DNA from: Urophycis tenuis
Taxonomy: Eukaryota; Chordata; Actinopteri; Gadiformes; Phycidae
Direction: 5' to 3'
Length of the DNA: 64,000 nt
Assembly (NCBI GenBank): GCA_036785325.1
Contig: JAXIVH010000194.1
Coordinates: 124,001 to 188,000 of the forward strand
Below are positions 43,813-55,428 of the stretch, piece by piece. Each line of letters starts with the position of its first letter. The first letter of the stretch is position 1. A model generated the notes under the pieces. It ran no database searches and was not told where the DNA came from. It saw only the letters and a list, made by a program, of their open reading frames with translations. The position numbers and the translations under genes were made by a program.

Positions 43813-45421
43813 TGTGAGACCCTCACAAATGTGAATTAATATTTTATTTTGCAGAGGATGGTCAAGCACTTTATTTTACAAAGCCTGGTATGTTTATTAT
43901 TTTTATTATTCTTATGGTTAAAAGCCAACTAATAACAGTAGTTATTCACTGTAGTGCATTTGGGATGGAGAGTGGGAACCTTTGTGCAGTAGGTGTTGCC
44001 CAGGTTTACTTTAAGGTGTGGGACCCCTCCCCCCTCAGAACAGATTTGGGAAACACAGAGAATGGTTCAGTGTCTTCGATCCTGTGCACTTTTCCTCTGT
44101 TTTTCAGGTAAATACACCGTGAAAACCATTCCAACTTAACTCTTAATGTTTAGCGTTTATGTGAAGAGGCTGTTGGTTGAGAATGAAGGATTTCTGTGGT
44201 TTATACCAAGTTAAAGAAAGTCGGCAAAAAGCCCGCGAATTTCGCTACTGTAGTTTACCAAATGGCGGAGCCTCGTTGTGAAACGGTTAAAGTGCCGCTT
44301 GTCTTGTTGTGTATTGAACACATGAATGTGGTTGTTTAGTTTTGTCCACAATATTTCCATAGTTTGATTACTTGAATGCTTGACGCACATTATTGACCAA
44401 GAGTTTTGTTAATTATCTACTGCTAATTTCAGTTTATTTAATTACTTAGTGCTGAAGTGATGAGTAGATATGTGCATTTATGTTTTTATGTTCTATTTAC
44501 TATTGATGACAAAAGTGCATTTATTGGGGTTATTATTTGACTATGCTAATCTTTATCCTTTACAATAATTATTCCCTGTGTCATGATTAAGATGATGTTT
44601 TGCAAAAACAACTGTTAACTACTAACAATTGCTTTAAGCTAAAGGAATGTGGCTTCATGCTGCGTTTATTTGTGAGCCTTGATTTGATATCAGATGTTTC
44701 TTTATGCCGGATAAATACACTAAAGTAATAGTATCTATATGGGACCAGTACTAATACTGAGAAGACACACTTGGATGTATTTCAATGTGATGACTGAGGT
44801 TTAATATTGAAGACAGTGTTATTGTATGTTGAAGTAGAGATATTTGTTGATATGGATATATTTTATGGAGCAGTAGATAATACACACACACACACAACCA
44901 TTCCATACTCACCTGTAAAACACCAATTCAAGTACACACACACACCCATAGACACATACATACGTACCATACCTACCTGGAACTATACTTACTTCACACA
45001 GACACACACACACTCACCTGGAGAAGAACAGTACATACACCAACACACACATACACACACACAGACATTTTATACTTACCTTGAACCTGCATAGTAGAGA
45101 TATTTGTTGATATGGATATATTTTATGGAGCAGTAGATAATACACACACACACACAACCATTCCCAGGGGTTAAAGTTTTCCGTCGCTATGACGGAAATC
45201 CGTCAACTCGGCTCTCGTAAGGTCCCGTGGTCCCACCAGAAAGGCAGAGTGAGAACCGCATATAAAAAAAATAAGCATTTCGAGAGCCTTTAAAAATTCC
45301 TACAGTAGTACAGACCATGAATGCAACACTCCACGTATCCTAGCAACATTCAACCCATAAGTCCGTGCGTTTTTGTTGACAGAAGTGGTAGCTCTAGTAG
45401 TCGCCGGTAGTAGAAAACCAC

Positions 45422-45643
45422 ATGTCTTTCTCAAAGCAGAAACGTACAATTGAAAATGAAAACCGTCGGTTTAACCCCGCCTGGACGGATAAATATTTAT
45501 TTATGTTACCGCCAAGTTTAAATGCCAAACCGATGTGTTTAATTTGAAATGAGTGTGTCGCGGTTCTGAAAGATTACAGCGTGCGGAGGCACCACGTTGA
45601 GAAACACCCGACTTTCTGCGCAAACTTTCCAGAGGGATTTTAG
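45422..45643 (+). pseudogene. ZBED/GTF2IRD2-type BED zinc-finger fragment with nonsense codon
   Basis: The frame ATG 45422 to TAG 45641 encodes KRTIENENRRFNPAWTDKYL, then NAKPMCLI, a TGA at 45545-45547, NECVAVLKDYSVRRHHVEKH and PTFCANF. This is the N-terminal BED-like finger pattern of a hAT-derived family (R-F---W---Y, C-x2-C, V-RH---KH). The TGA falls on the second zinc-ligand cysteine. It is 73 codons and lies before the main transposase gene. Confidence 0.65.
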
Positions 45644-45889
45644 GAGAGGGACCCGTGCAAACGCGCAGTTTGGTGCATCGTACAGTACGGAACTGTACTA
45701 CAATGCTACGTTCATGCACAGCCCAAGAGAGAGCTACCGAAAACAACAAGCGTTACTACTGATGTGCACTAGTTTTTTTTATGCACTTTGAGATGCTCCT
45801 CGATCAGGTATGACCAAAATGTTTTTTATTTTATTTCAAAAGTAGAAAGAAGTGTTTCTACTGCCAAAGATTTTGCTCAGTTTTATATT

Positions 45890-48873
45890 ATATTTTATTT
45901 TTGTGTGCCCTTTTGATGTGCCTGTGTTATACGTGACCACATTTAAGAAGGGAATATTCAATAGATAAAACTTGTTTTACAATACATTCATTTGTGTCAT
46001 CTGCTGCTTACTGGCTGCCGACAATGTCTTGGTTTGAAAATTTGGCCCAACTAAATTTGTAATTGAATAGCCCTGCTAGGCTATAACACCGCTATGATTT
46101 GCAACAACACTTCACCTATCAGTGTTTGTATTAAGCATTTGTTTGTGATTCATGCCTTGTGCCTTATTTGTATGCCGTGTTTGATCATGCTTGACGGGGA
46201 TCAATTGACGCGACTGGTATTTAAAAAAAAAAAAAAAAAAAAAAAACATGCGTTGCCGTTTATAACACGAAGCAGCCTCGCTCCGCCAAATAAGTAGGTT
46301 AATTATTTAAGGATTTATCTCGTTAATTATTAACATAATTAACATAATCCTCGGCCTGGATTTTGAGCACATCGGAACATTTTCCTATAGGAAAGACGGG
46401 CCTATATCAAAGGAGCACACACTTCGGTTTTTGACGAGATGGACGCGCTTCTACTGAAGGACGGCACCGATGTGTCTGAAATAGACAAAACGATAAAAAA
46501 TAAGTGGAGGTGGGCGTGGCTAGGTGAAAAGGGTGATGATGGCAAGCCATTTAGTTCATGGTGCAAAAAAATTCAAATGCCAGGCGTTTGCTTTTGTGTT
46601 GTTTGTCATAAAAAAATTATTTATGGGAGCAATGGCAAGAAAGTCCTCACTCGCCATCAATCTGAAGCTAGCCACAAGGCTAATGTTAGAGCTCTTCGGC
46701 ACACATCTTCATTGCCTGGTGCCACAGTCACCACAACAGAGGTGGGTCCCTCCATGGCTGACCGTGTCTGCGCACAGAAAGTACGCATTTGCTCCTTCAT
46801 AGCAGAGCATGACCTGTCCCTGACCATATCGCAGCCCCTAGTCAACCTGATTCGATCAGTTGCAGAAGACCAGAGCGCACTCTCCAGGCTGTCAATATCC
46901 AATGCGCACGCCTCCTACTTGTGCACACATGGCATTGCAGCCTATTGTAAATCAGAGTTGTCAAAGAAGCTGCAACCAAAGATGTTCTCGTTGAATGCAG
47001 ATGAGGCTACTGATGTCAATATGGACAAGATTTTAAATGTGCTTGTAAGCTTCTTTGATGAGGATATGGGGAAAGTTGTCACCCAGCATTTAGGCTCAAA
47101 GAAAGTAAACTTTGCAGATGCCTCAACCCTGACAAATGCAATAGCAGAAATCCTCCTCTCATACAATTTGAACTGGGATCAGGTAGTGTCTATTTTGCTG
47201 GACAACTGCAGCGTCATGAGAGGGAAGAGATCTGGAGTGGAGACCCAGATCAGACAGCAAAATAAATCGCTGCTTGAAATCAGTGGAGACACAGTGCACA
47301 TGGTGTCAAATTCTGCCAAGGCCCTTTTGAGTCCATTCAAGAATTTTATTGAAGAATTCTGTATGGATGTTTATTATGACATCGAAAAGTTCCCAAAGCA
47401 GAAGGAATTGTTTGGAGAGTTTCAATCTCTTCTACACATGAGGAACAAGAGCCTGATCCGCCCCATCAGCAGCAGGTTCCTGCAGATGCTGGAGGTGTGC
47501 AACAGGCTAAGGGAGCTACTCGATCCACTGGTTGTACACTATTTCTGCTTCCTGTCACCCCATGATCAGCGCAAATACAGGTGAGATGGCAGTCTAGTCT
47601 TTCCTTTTAATATTTTCTCTATCACATTTGTTAAATTAATTTTATATTCAGATCAAATGCAATAATTATCGTTACTCTTTTTACTCTTCTTATTTTTATG
47701 TATGGCATGTGTCTTTCTTCTTTTTTAACAGATGGCTGCTCGACCAGGTACTGCAGAAGCATGGGGTTACAGCTGATGAAAAGGCTAGGATGGATGTACT
47801 ACAGCTTGTAAAAGCCACGAAGAGTCAAACAGATGTAAATAATGACAGGAAGACAAGAATCTGTGTACTTTTCACAGAGTTCAGCAAGCTCACAGCCATG
47901 ATTGACCTATTCAGAGGTGTACTCCCATCCTTCCAGGTGTTCCTGAAAAGACTGCAGTGTGAAAAGCCTATGCTACATGTCTTGCATGTTGAAATGGTGC
48001 TGCTGGTGAGAGACGTTCTCTCGAAGTTCATGAAGCCTGATGCCATCCCCTTGGATGTGAACGGCTTGTTGAACCTGGATATACACAACAAAGACCTGCA
48101 GTATCCAGACAAATTGTTGTCAGTTGGTATATTCAGCCATTTTGCAGTCAACAAGGCCAGAGTGGAGAAGAAACCCTGGGTGCAGGAGCTGTACACCTCA
48201 CTAAGAGAGGGCTACACCAAGGCAGCTGCATTCCTGATAAAAAACCTCCCCTTAAGCAACATCATAATTTCCTCCTCGTCTGCACTGTCACCTTCTTTGA
48301 TCAAGGACCAAAACATCCTCACTGCATTTAGCACTTTGGCCAAGGCTCTGCCAAATGTCATCACCACTGATGAACTGGGCCAGCTGGATGAAGAAGTGAG
48401 GGCCTACCAGACTGACCTGGATTTGGAGGACAAGGCCAAAGAGTTTGATGAGAATGCTGCACGCATTGATACTGACTGGTGGAAGGAAATCTTTTTAATG
48501 AAGACACCAGAAGGTTCAATCAGATTTCCTGTCTTGGGCAAATTGGTGAGGGCACTGCTATCTGTGTTTACTGGCCCTCTTGTTGAAGGTTCATTCAACG
48601 TAATGGATGACATCATTGAGAAGGATAGGGCCAGCTTAAACATTGAGACCTATGAAGGCTTTGCTGTGATCAAAACACATCTAAAGGCAGCAGAACAAAC
48701 AGCCTCTACAATGACAATTAGTGCTGCAATGAAGAGTTCGTGTCTCTCATCATTTGACCGGTACAAATGCCATCTTGAGAAGAAGAAAAAGAAAATAAAT
48801 GAAGAGAAGGATCGGAAAATCAGGGAAGCTTTAAAGGTCCTCTCAGCAGTGTATATATATATTATATATATTT
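45890..48873 (+). repeat. Tandem duplication unit 1 within hAT (2.98 kb)
   Basis: TATTTTATTTTTGTGTGCCC at 45891 recurs at 48874; the two units differ at only a handful of bases (for example AAAAAATTATTT versus AAAAAAAATATTT near 46610/49595, and CTGAAAAG versus CTCAAAAG near 47945/50929). The junction lies at an AT-rich tract at 48850-48873. Confidence 0.9.
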
Positions 48874-48920
48874 ATATTTTATTTTTGTGTGCCCTTTTGA
48901 TGTGCCTGTGTTATACGTGA
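46439..48920 (+). CDS. hAT transposase, truncated upstream copy
   Basis: Exon 1 is 46439-47580, the intron 47581-47731 (GTGAGA..TTTAACAG), exon 2 from 47732. The split codon AG|A keeps the frame into WLLDQVLQ. It encodes a BED-like C2H2 finger (CFCVVCHKK..HQSEASH), an RNase H-like core with aspartates in NADEATDV and LLDNCS, and the C-terminal motif LSVFTGPLVEGSFNVMDD. After LKVLSAV the tandem junction replaces the Ser-rich tail with a short hydrophobic read-through (YIYIIYIYILFLCALLM) ending at 48920. Confidence 0.8.
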
Positions 48921-49422
48921 CCACATTTAAGAAGGGAATATTCAATAGATAAAACTTGTTTTACAATACATTCATTTGTGTCATCTGCTGCTTACTGGCT
49001 GCCGACAATGTCTTGGTTTGAAAATTTGGCCCAACTAAATTTGTAATTGAATAGCCCTGCTAGGCTATAACACCGATATGATTTGCAACAACACTTCACC
49101 TATCAGTGTTTGTATTAAGCATTTGTTTGTGATTCATGCCTTGTGCCTTATTTGTATGCCGTGTTTGATCATGCTTGACGGGGATCAATTGACGCGACTG
49201 GTATTTAAAAAAAAAACTAAAAAAAAAAAACATGCGTTGCCGTTTATAACACGAAGCAGCCTCGCTCCGCCAAATAAGTAGGTTAATTATTTAAGGATTT
49301 ATCTCGTTAATTATTAACATAATTAACATAATCCTCGGCCTGGATTTTGAGCACATCGGAACATTTTCCTATAGGAAAGACGGGCCTATATCAAAGGAGC
49401 ACACACTTCGGTTTTTGACGAG

Positions 49423-52400
49423 ATGGACGCGCTTCTACTGAAGGACGGCACCGATGTGTCTGAAATAGACAAAACGATAAAAAATAAATGGAGGTGGGCG
49501 TGGCTAGGTGAAAAGGGTGATGATGGCAAGCCATTTAGTTCATGGTGCAAAAAAATTCAAATGCCAGGCGTTTGCTTTTGTGTTGTTTGTCATAAAAAAA
49601 ATATTTATGGGAGCAATGGCAAGAAAGTCCTCACTCGCCATCAATCTGAAGCTAGCCACAAGGCTAATGTTAGAGCTCTTCGGCACACATCTTCATTGCC
49701 TGGTGCCACAGTCACCACAACAGAGGTGGGTCCCTCCATGGCTGACCGTGTCTGCGCACAGAAAGTACGCATTTGCTCCTTCATAGCAGAGCATGACCTG
49801 TCCCTGACCATATCGCAGCCCCTAGTCAACCTGATTCGATCAGTTGCAGAAGACCAGAGCGCACTCTCCAGGCTGTCAATATCCAATGCGCACGCCTCCT
49901 ACTTGTGCACACATGGCATTGCAGCCTATTGTAAATCAGAGTTGTCAAAGAAGCTGCAACCAAAGATGTTCTCGTTGAATGCAGATGAGGCTACTGATGT
50001 CAATATGGACAAGATTTTAAATGTGCTTGTAAGCTTCTTTGATGAGGATATGGGGAAAGTTGTCACCCAGCATTTAGGCTCAAAGAAAGTAAACTTTGCA
50101 GATGCCTCAACCCTGACAAATGCAATAGCAGAAATCCTCCTCTCATACAATTTGAACTGGGATCAGGTAGTGTCTATTTTGCTGGACAACTGCAGCGTCA
50201 TGAGAGGGAAGAGATCTGGAGTGGAGACCCAGATCAGACAGCAAAATAAATCGCTGCTTGAAATCAGTGGAGACACAGTGCACATGGTGTCAAATTCTGC
50301 CAAGGCCCTTTTGAGTCCATTCAAGAATTTTATTGAAGAATTCTGTATGGATGTTTATTATGACATCGAAAAGTTCCCAAAGCAGAAGGAATTGTTTGGA
50401 GAGTTTCAATCTCTTCTACACATGAGGAACAAGAGCCTGATCCGCCCCATCAGCAGCAGGTTCCTGCAGATGCTGGAGGTGTGCAACAGGCTAAGGGAGC
50501 TACTCGATCCACTGGTTGTACACTATTTCTGCTTCCTGTCACCCCATGATCAGCGCAAATACAGGTGAGATGGCAGTCTAGTCTTTCCTTTTAATATTTT
50601 CTCTATCACATTTGTTAAATTAATTTTATATTCAGATCAAATGCAATAATTATCGTTACTCTTTTTACTCTTCTTATTTTTATGTATGGCATGTGTCTTT
50701 CTTCTTTTTTAACAGATGGCTGCTCGACCAGGTACTGCAGAAGCATGGGGTTACAGCTGATGAAAAGGCTAGGATGGATGTACTACAGCTTGTAAAAGCC
50801 ACGAAGAGTCAAACAGATGTAAATAATGACAGGAAGACAAGAATCTGTGTACTTTTCACAGAGTTCAGCAAGCTCACAGCCATGATTGACCTATTCAGAG
50901 GTGTACTCCCATCCTTCCAGGTGTTCCTCAAAAGACTGCAGTGTGAAAAGCCTATGCTACATGTCTTGCATGTTGAAATGGTGCTGCTGGTGAGAGACGT
51001 TCTCTCGAAGTTCATGAAGCCTGATGCCATCCCCTTGGATGTGAACGGCTTGTTGAACCTGGATATACACAACAAAGACCTGCAGTATCCAGACAAATTG
51101 TTGTCAGTTGGTATATTCAGCCATTTTGCAGTCAACAAGGCCAGAGTGGAGAAGAAACCCTGGGTGCAGGAGCTGTACACCTCACTAAGAGAGGGCTACA
51201 CCAAGGCAGCTGCATTCCTGATAAAAAACCTCCCCTTAAGCAACATCATAATTTCCTCCTCGTCTGCACTGTCACCTTCTTTGATCAAGGACCAAAACAT
51301 CCTCACTGCATTTAGCACTTTGGCCAAGGCTCTGCCAAATGTCATCACCACTGATGAACTGGGCCAGCTGGATGAAGAAGTGAGGGCCTACCAGACTGAC
51401 CTGGATTTGGAGGACAAGGCCAAAGAGTTTGATGAGAATGCTGCACGCATTGATACTGACTGGTGGAAGGAAATCTTTTTAATGAAGACACCAGAAGGTT
51501 CAATCAGATTTCCTGTCTTGGGCAAATTGGTGAGGGCACTGCTATCTGTGTTTACTGGCCCTCTTGTTGAAGGTTCATTCAACGTAATGGATGACATCAT
51601 TGAGAAGGATAGGGCCAGCTTAAACATTGAGACCTATGAAGGCTTTGCTGTGATCAAAACACATCTAAAGGCAGCAGAACAAACAGCCTCTACAATGACA
51701 ATTAGTGCTGCAATGAAGAGTTCGTGTCTCTCATCATTTGACCGGTACAAATGCCATCTTGAGAAGAAGAAAAAGAAAATAAATGAAGAGAAGGATCGGA
51801 AAATCAGGGAAGCTTTAAAGGTCCTCTCAGCAGTGAGAGCAAAGAAGGTGAAAAAAGCTTCCACCACTTCATCTTCATCCACCTCCTCCTCCAGACACTC
51901 CTCCTCTACTAGAACAACTAAACCTTCCCACCCTTCTTCCTCCATGACCAGAGGAGCTACCACTGCAGGCCACCTCCTGTCCTCTACTAGAAAAACTCAT
52001 GCAGGAGCCTCCTCCTCCTCTACCACAGCAGGAAAACCCTTCTCCTCAAAAGGAACCTCCTCCTCCTCCTCCTCTATCACTGCAGGAAAACCCTCCTTCT
52101 CAAAAGGAACCCCCTCCTCCACCTCCTCCTCCAGACATTCCTCCTCTACTAGAGCAACTAAACCTTCCCACCCTTCTTCCTCCATGACCAGAGAAGCTAC
52201 CACTGCAGGCCACCTCCTGTCCTCTACTGGAAAAACTCATGCAGGAGCCTCCTCCTCCTCCTCTTCATCTACCCCTGCAGCTAAACCCTCCTCCACCCCC
52301 TCCTCCTCATCTACCACTGCAGGAAAACCCCCCTTCTCAAAAGGAACCCCCTCCTCCTCCACCTCCACCTCCTCCTCCTCTTCATCTACCCCTGCAGCTA

Positions 52401-52654
52401 AACCCTCCTCCACCTCCTCCTCCTCATCTACCACTGCAGGAAAACCCTCCTTCTCAAAAGGAACCCCCTCCTCCTCCTCCTCCTCCACCACCTCCTCCTC
52501 TTCTACCCCCTCTGCCTCTGGCTCATCTAAAGCCACACCTACAGGACAACCCTTTTCGTCTCCTCCTGGGCCAAAAACCAACCCCCAGAAACGGGCATCA
52601 GGTGTCCTGAAGTTGGATCACTTTGGATTCACCTCTAAAAGGCTAAAAAACTAG
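49423..52654 (+). CDS. hAT transposase with serine-rich tail, complete copy
   Basis: Exons 49423-50564 and 50716-52654 join through a 151-base intron to give about 1026 residues. Residues 50-85 form a BED-like zinc finger (C-x2-C..H-x5-H). Residues 180-330 hold the first two acidic positions of the RNase H-like core. Residues about 640-700 carry the hAT C-terminal dimerisation motif (FPVLGKLVRALLSVFTG, EGSFNVMDDII), and a Lys-rich segment follows (HLEKKKKKINEEKDRK). The last roughly 240 residues are low-complexity Ser/Thr/Pro/Lys with repeats such as AGKPSFSKGTPSSSS, unusual for hAT transposases. There are no stops, so it is possibly functional. A host-recruited role cannot be excluded, but perfect terminal repeats favour a transposon. 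Confidence 0.85.
51843..52560 (+). repeat. Coding TCC/Ser-rich repeat tract
   Basis: TCCTCC-rich repeats with two larger duplicated blocks: the segment from TCCAGACACTCCTCCTCTAC at 51889 recurs at about 52129, and the segment TCTACCCCTGCAGCTAAACC at 52267 recurs at 52385. They encode the Ser-rich tail. Other frames also stay open and give spurious Pro- or Glu-rich peptides. Confidence 0.85.
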
Positions 52655-52694
52655 ATCTTTCATTTACTGTTTTAACTGGTTTAGTGCTGTTTAA

Positions 52695-52698
<4 letters not shown>

Positions 52699-52771
<73 letters not shown>
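52699..52771 (+). repeat. (TG)n microsatellite
   Basis: TG run in the 3' untranslated region of the hAT gene. Confidence 0.9.
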
Positions 52772-52774
<3 letters not shown>

Positions 52775-52797
52775 ACCGTTGTGTTAAACATTGTGCA

Positions 52798-52803
52798 AAT
52801 AAA
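52798..52803 (+). promoter_or_regulatory. Polyadenylation signal of the hAT gene
   Basis: AATAAA 144 bases after the stop codon; another candidate lies at about 52978. Confidence 0.55.
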
Positions 52804-53442
52804 TGCTTGCACTGACAACTTGTGCAGACGATTTGTTATTTATAGCCCATTAACAAGAATGGTGAAGTCTTGCAAAAAATACTGGTTTCATGCCCTGGCT
52901 TTGAACTAGAAGGGGTAATGGACTATGTGGTGTTTAAATATCAAGGCAGTATGCGGCCATGACCCAAAGTGATACCTAAATAAATTTTCAGTCAGATGAT
53001 TTTTTTTTGCTTTAACCCCTGCATTGGGCAGGGGTTAAAGCAAAAAACACCAATTCAAGTACACACACACACCCACAGACACATACATACGTACCATACC
53101 TACCTGGAACTATACTTACTTCACACAGACACACACACACTCACCTGGAGAAGAACAGTACATACACCAACACACACATACACACACACAGACATTTTAT
53201 ACTTACCTTGAACCTGTGAAAGGACTGACACATTTAAGGGAAATTATTTATTGTTGTTTCATTATTGAGAGTTATTGTGAATAAATGCCAGAACAGATTT
53301 GGGAAACACAGAGAATGGTTCAGTGTCTTCGATCCTGTGCACTTTTCCTCTGTTTTTCAGACCGTCGCCAGTGAGAAGCTGAACTGTACATCTCAATATT
53401 GTTAATGTGGTACCCGGTCCAGCCTGGGACCCGTAACATCAG

Positions 53443-54013
53443 CACCAAACAATCCTCTGCTAATACAGATATCCAGTCTTCTCAACTACCCTGAACTGCA
53501 GGTTAGTCTTATGATTTTAAAATCACAGGTTTTTGTGATTTCTTACCTCAAAACTCATTATAAGTCACCATTTTTGGATTTTTGTTTTTAATCTCGTGGG
53601 GGGGGGGGGCATTCCCCCGGACCCCCCTAGCAGGATCACAGATCCACCATCCCCCCTGGCTTTTTTTTACAACTTGACCACAGGTGTTAGTAAGGGAATT
53701 AGCTGAGCCGAAGAGACCTGTTACATCAGCTAATTAGTCTCTCCTTGCCCGAAGTGGTGGGAGTTGGACCGCGAGTCAGTCCTTGTAATCAGAAATTAAA
53801 TCCTTGATACGTGTCTGAAGCCATGTATAGGTTTCACTATGTTGCCTACAGTGTTGGACATATGCTGACAAGACATTAGAGATGTTATATGTTACATGCG
53901 CCATAACAAGACTCACATCAAGCAACAAGGTTCACATTTCCCTTGATTAGACTGCCCGGGGGAATGGGATACAACTTTGGACACTGTGGGTTTTGGTATC
54001 CACAGGTGGTTAA
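53443..54013. other. Non-coding sequence right of the Gypsy element
   Basis: No gene is seen. A G12 homopolymer followed by CATTCCCCCGGACCCCCC lies near 53598-53628, similar in style to the G/C-rich inverted motif left of the element at 32080. Confidence 0.4.
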
Positions 54014-54261
54014 ATTAAAGCATTCTTTAACTGACCATGTACAGTTTTCCCCACTAGTATAGTCGGTGGGGTGGTATTAAAGCATTCTTTAACTGACCAT
54101 GTACAGTTTTCCCCACTAGTATAGTCGGTGGGGTGGTATTAAAGCATTCTTTAACTGACCATGTACAGTTTTCCCCACTAGTATAGTCGGTGGGGTGGTA
54201 TTAAAGCATTCTTTAACTGACCATGTACAGTTTTCCCCACTAGTATAGTCAGTGGGGTGGT
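54014..54261 (+). repeat. 62-bp minisatellite, four units
   Basis: The unit begins ATTAAAGCATTCTTTAACTG and ends CGGTGGGGTGGT; the four copies are nearly identical. AAAGCATTCTTTAA is partly self-complementary. Confidence 0.9.
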
Positions 54262-55428
54262 ATTTACATTGTCAAATACACTATGTTCCCTTCCGCCGAG
54301 TTGTCCATACAAGGGGTTTTGGTTTAAGTCGATGTCCTGTTTGGATGGTAAGGTTATAGGTTACATCATGATATGCTATATGTGAAGCATTACGTGGAAC
54401 AAAGTGTGCGCAGCGGTAAGCCGCTGGTTCTAGATCCTTTGTGCAATAGCACTTTTTCGGAACCAGCCCCTGATTGTCATTTTTATACTAAATTTTCATG
54501 ATGTCTTCGTCAGAATCTGGGAAGCTCTTCAGCTGATAAATGACTGTGAGGTTTTCAAATTCTCTATGGTAACGGATTTGGCCCGCGGGCCTTGAGTTTG
54601 ACACGTGTGCTCTATGGTAACGTGTGTATGCAGTGAGATTTTGTGTGGCAGGATAGGTGGATCCTACAGGGTTAGGGTTAGGGTTACACACAACAAATTT
54701 GTGTGTCACAATTTGGTTCCAGCATTACACCGGGAGGCCAGGTAACTAGTTGTTTGGGAGTGAGAGTTATATGAGGTGTATCTGTGGGTTTGCGCGCTCC
54801 ACCACACTGCACGAAAAACCAAATTATCGGACCTGTATACCCCCGCGAATGTTAAGGATTCTCGGAAGATCGCGGAAATTCACCTCGAAATTTTCGGGTG
54901 CCGTTAATGGACGGGAGGGGGCCGACGAAAGGGGGGACGAGGTGTGAGTATAGCAGCGGGGGGTACTTCTCACCTCTCGCTGGCGGAGGTGCGAAAGGCT
55001 CTTATTAGCATATTGACATTGTCATCAGTGTCTTGCCTCACATTCAGGACCCATTGGATGAAACCTGCAGCGTTTAAATTAAAAAGCCTTGTGATTGGAG
55101 ACTGAAACTCACGCAATTGGTCTGCTTCGAGCTGGCAAAAACATATCCCCTCCCATTTACAGCTATTGCCGCCATAAAAATGAAATTAATAATCATATTA
55201 ATATATTAATCATATAATATTAATACGCTAATTTACATAATGGTTATATATTGAATGTATGGCTTTCTTATTGATCCTTTAAATAATCATAATAATAGTA
55301 ATAGAGAACAATTGCTTTAGACAATTTGGGCATTGAAGAGTCAGGAATTGCGGAAGAAAAAAAGCTTTATTTGAATATACAGTAAATACAACATAGGCAT
55401 ACAATAGGCAGACTTGCAAATAGTTTTA
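54262..55428. other. Non-coding sequence with transposon edges
   Basis: TTGGCCCGCGGGCCTTGAGT at about 54579-54598 resembles a hAT MITE terminus. GGGTTAGGGTTAGGGTTA at 54668-54685 is telomere-like. 54900-54990 is GC-rich without a frame of note; 55180-55320 is AT-rich. No gene is seen. Confidence 0.4.

Larger units (their letters stand above)
48874..52654 (+). repeat. Tandem duplication unit 2 with full 3' end
   Basis: Second copy of the unit, offset 2984 bases, continuing past the first copy's breakpoint into the Ser-rich tail and stop. Confidence 0.85.
45165..53021 (+). mobile_element. hAT transposon (7.9 kb) with duplicated transposase gene
   Basis: The termini CAGGGGTTAAAG and CTTTAACCCCTG are perfect 12-base inverted repeats of hAT form. 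Inside is a two-exon transposase gene present as a 2.98-kb tandem duplication. No 8-base target duplication is visible (ACCATTCC left, CATTGGGC right), and a further CAGGGGTTAAAGC sits inverted seven bases beyond the right end (53029-53041), implying rearrangement or a double insertion. Confidence 0.85.
32667..53438 (+). mobile_element. Complete Ty3/Gypsy LTR retrotransposon with three nested insertions
   Basis: Two LTRs of about 1.5 kb (after removing insertions) both begin TGTGAGACCCTCACAAATG and end TAACA, flanked by TCAG at 32663-32666 and 53439-53442 as a 4-base target duplication. Internal order: tRNA-Pro primer site, gag, pol (protease, RT, RNase H, integrase) in the -1 frame, no env. 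The two LTRs differ at about seven positions by eye, so the insertion is young. Insertions: Helitron-like 32751-34893 and foldback 35288-36096 in the 5' LTR; hAT 45165-53021 in the 3' LTR. Confidence 0.92.
43813..53438 (+). repeat. 3' LTR of Gypsy element (split by hAT)
   Basis: The left part is 43813-45090. A second, partial copy of the LTR segment 44832-44904 follows (about 45091-45164), then the hAT, then LTR sequence equivalent to 44917 onward (about 53043-53438). So a local duplication of about 250 bases surrounds the hAT. The summed non-duplicated length is about 1500 bases, equal to the 5' LTR. Confidence 0.85.

Noticed and set aside
45501..45749. Minus-strand frame in the hAT leader
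   Set aside because: It overlaps the plus-strand BED-finger frame, which has recognisable conserved residues; the minus frame is a shadow.
51634..52610. Glu-rich and Pro-rich frames overlapping the hAT tail
   Set aside because: Other-frame readings of the TCC-rich coding repeats; the Ser-rich frame continues the conserved transposase frame and owns the stop.
54668..54685. Chromosome end
   Set aside because: Only three units, with ordinary sequence on both sides.
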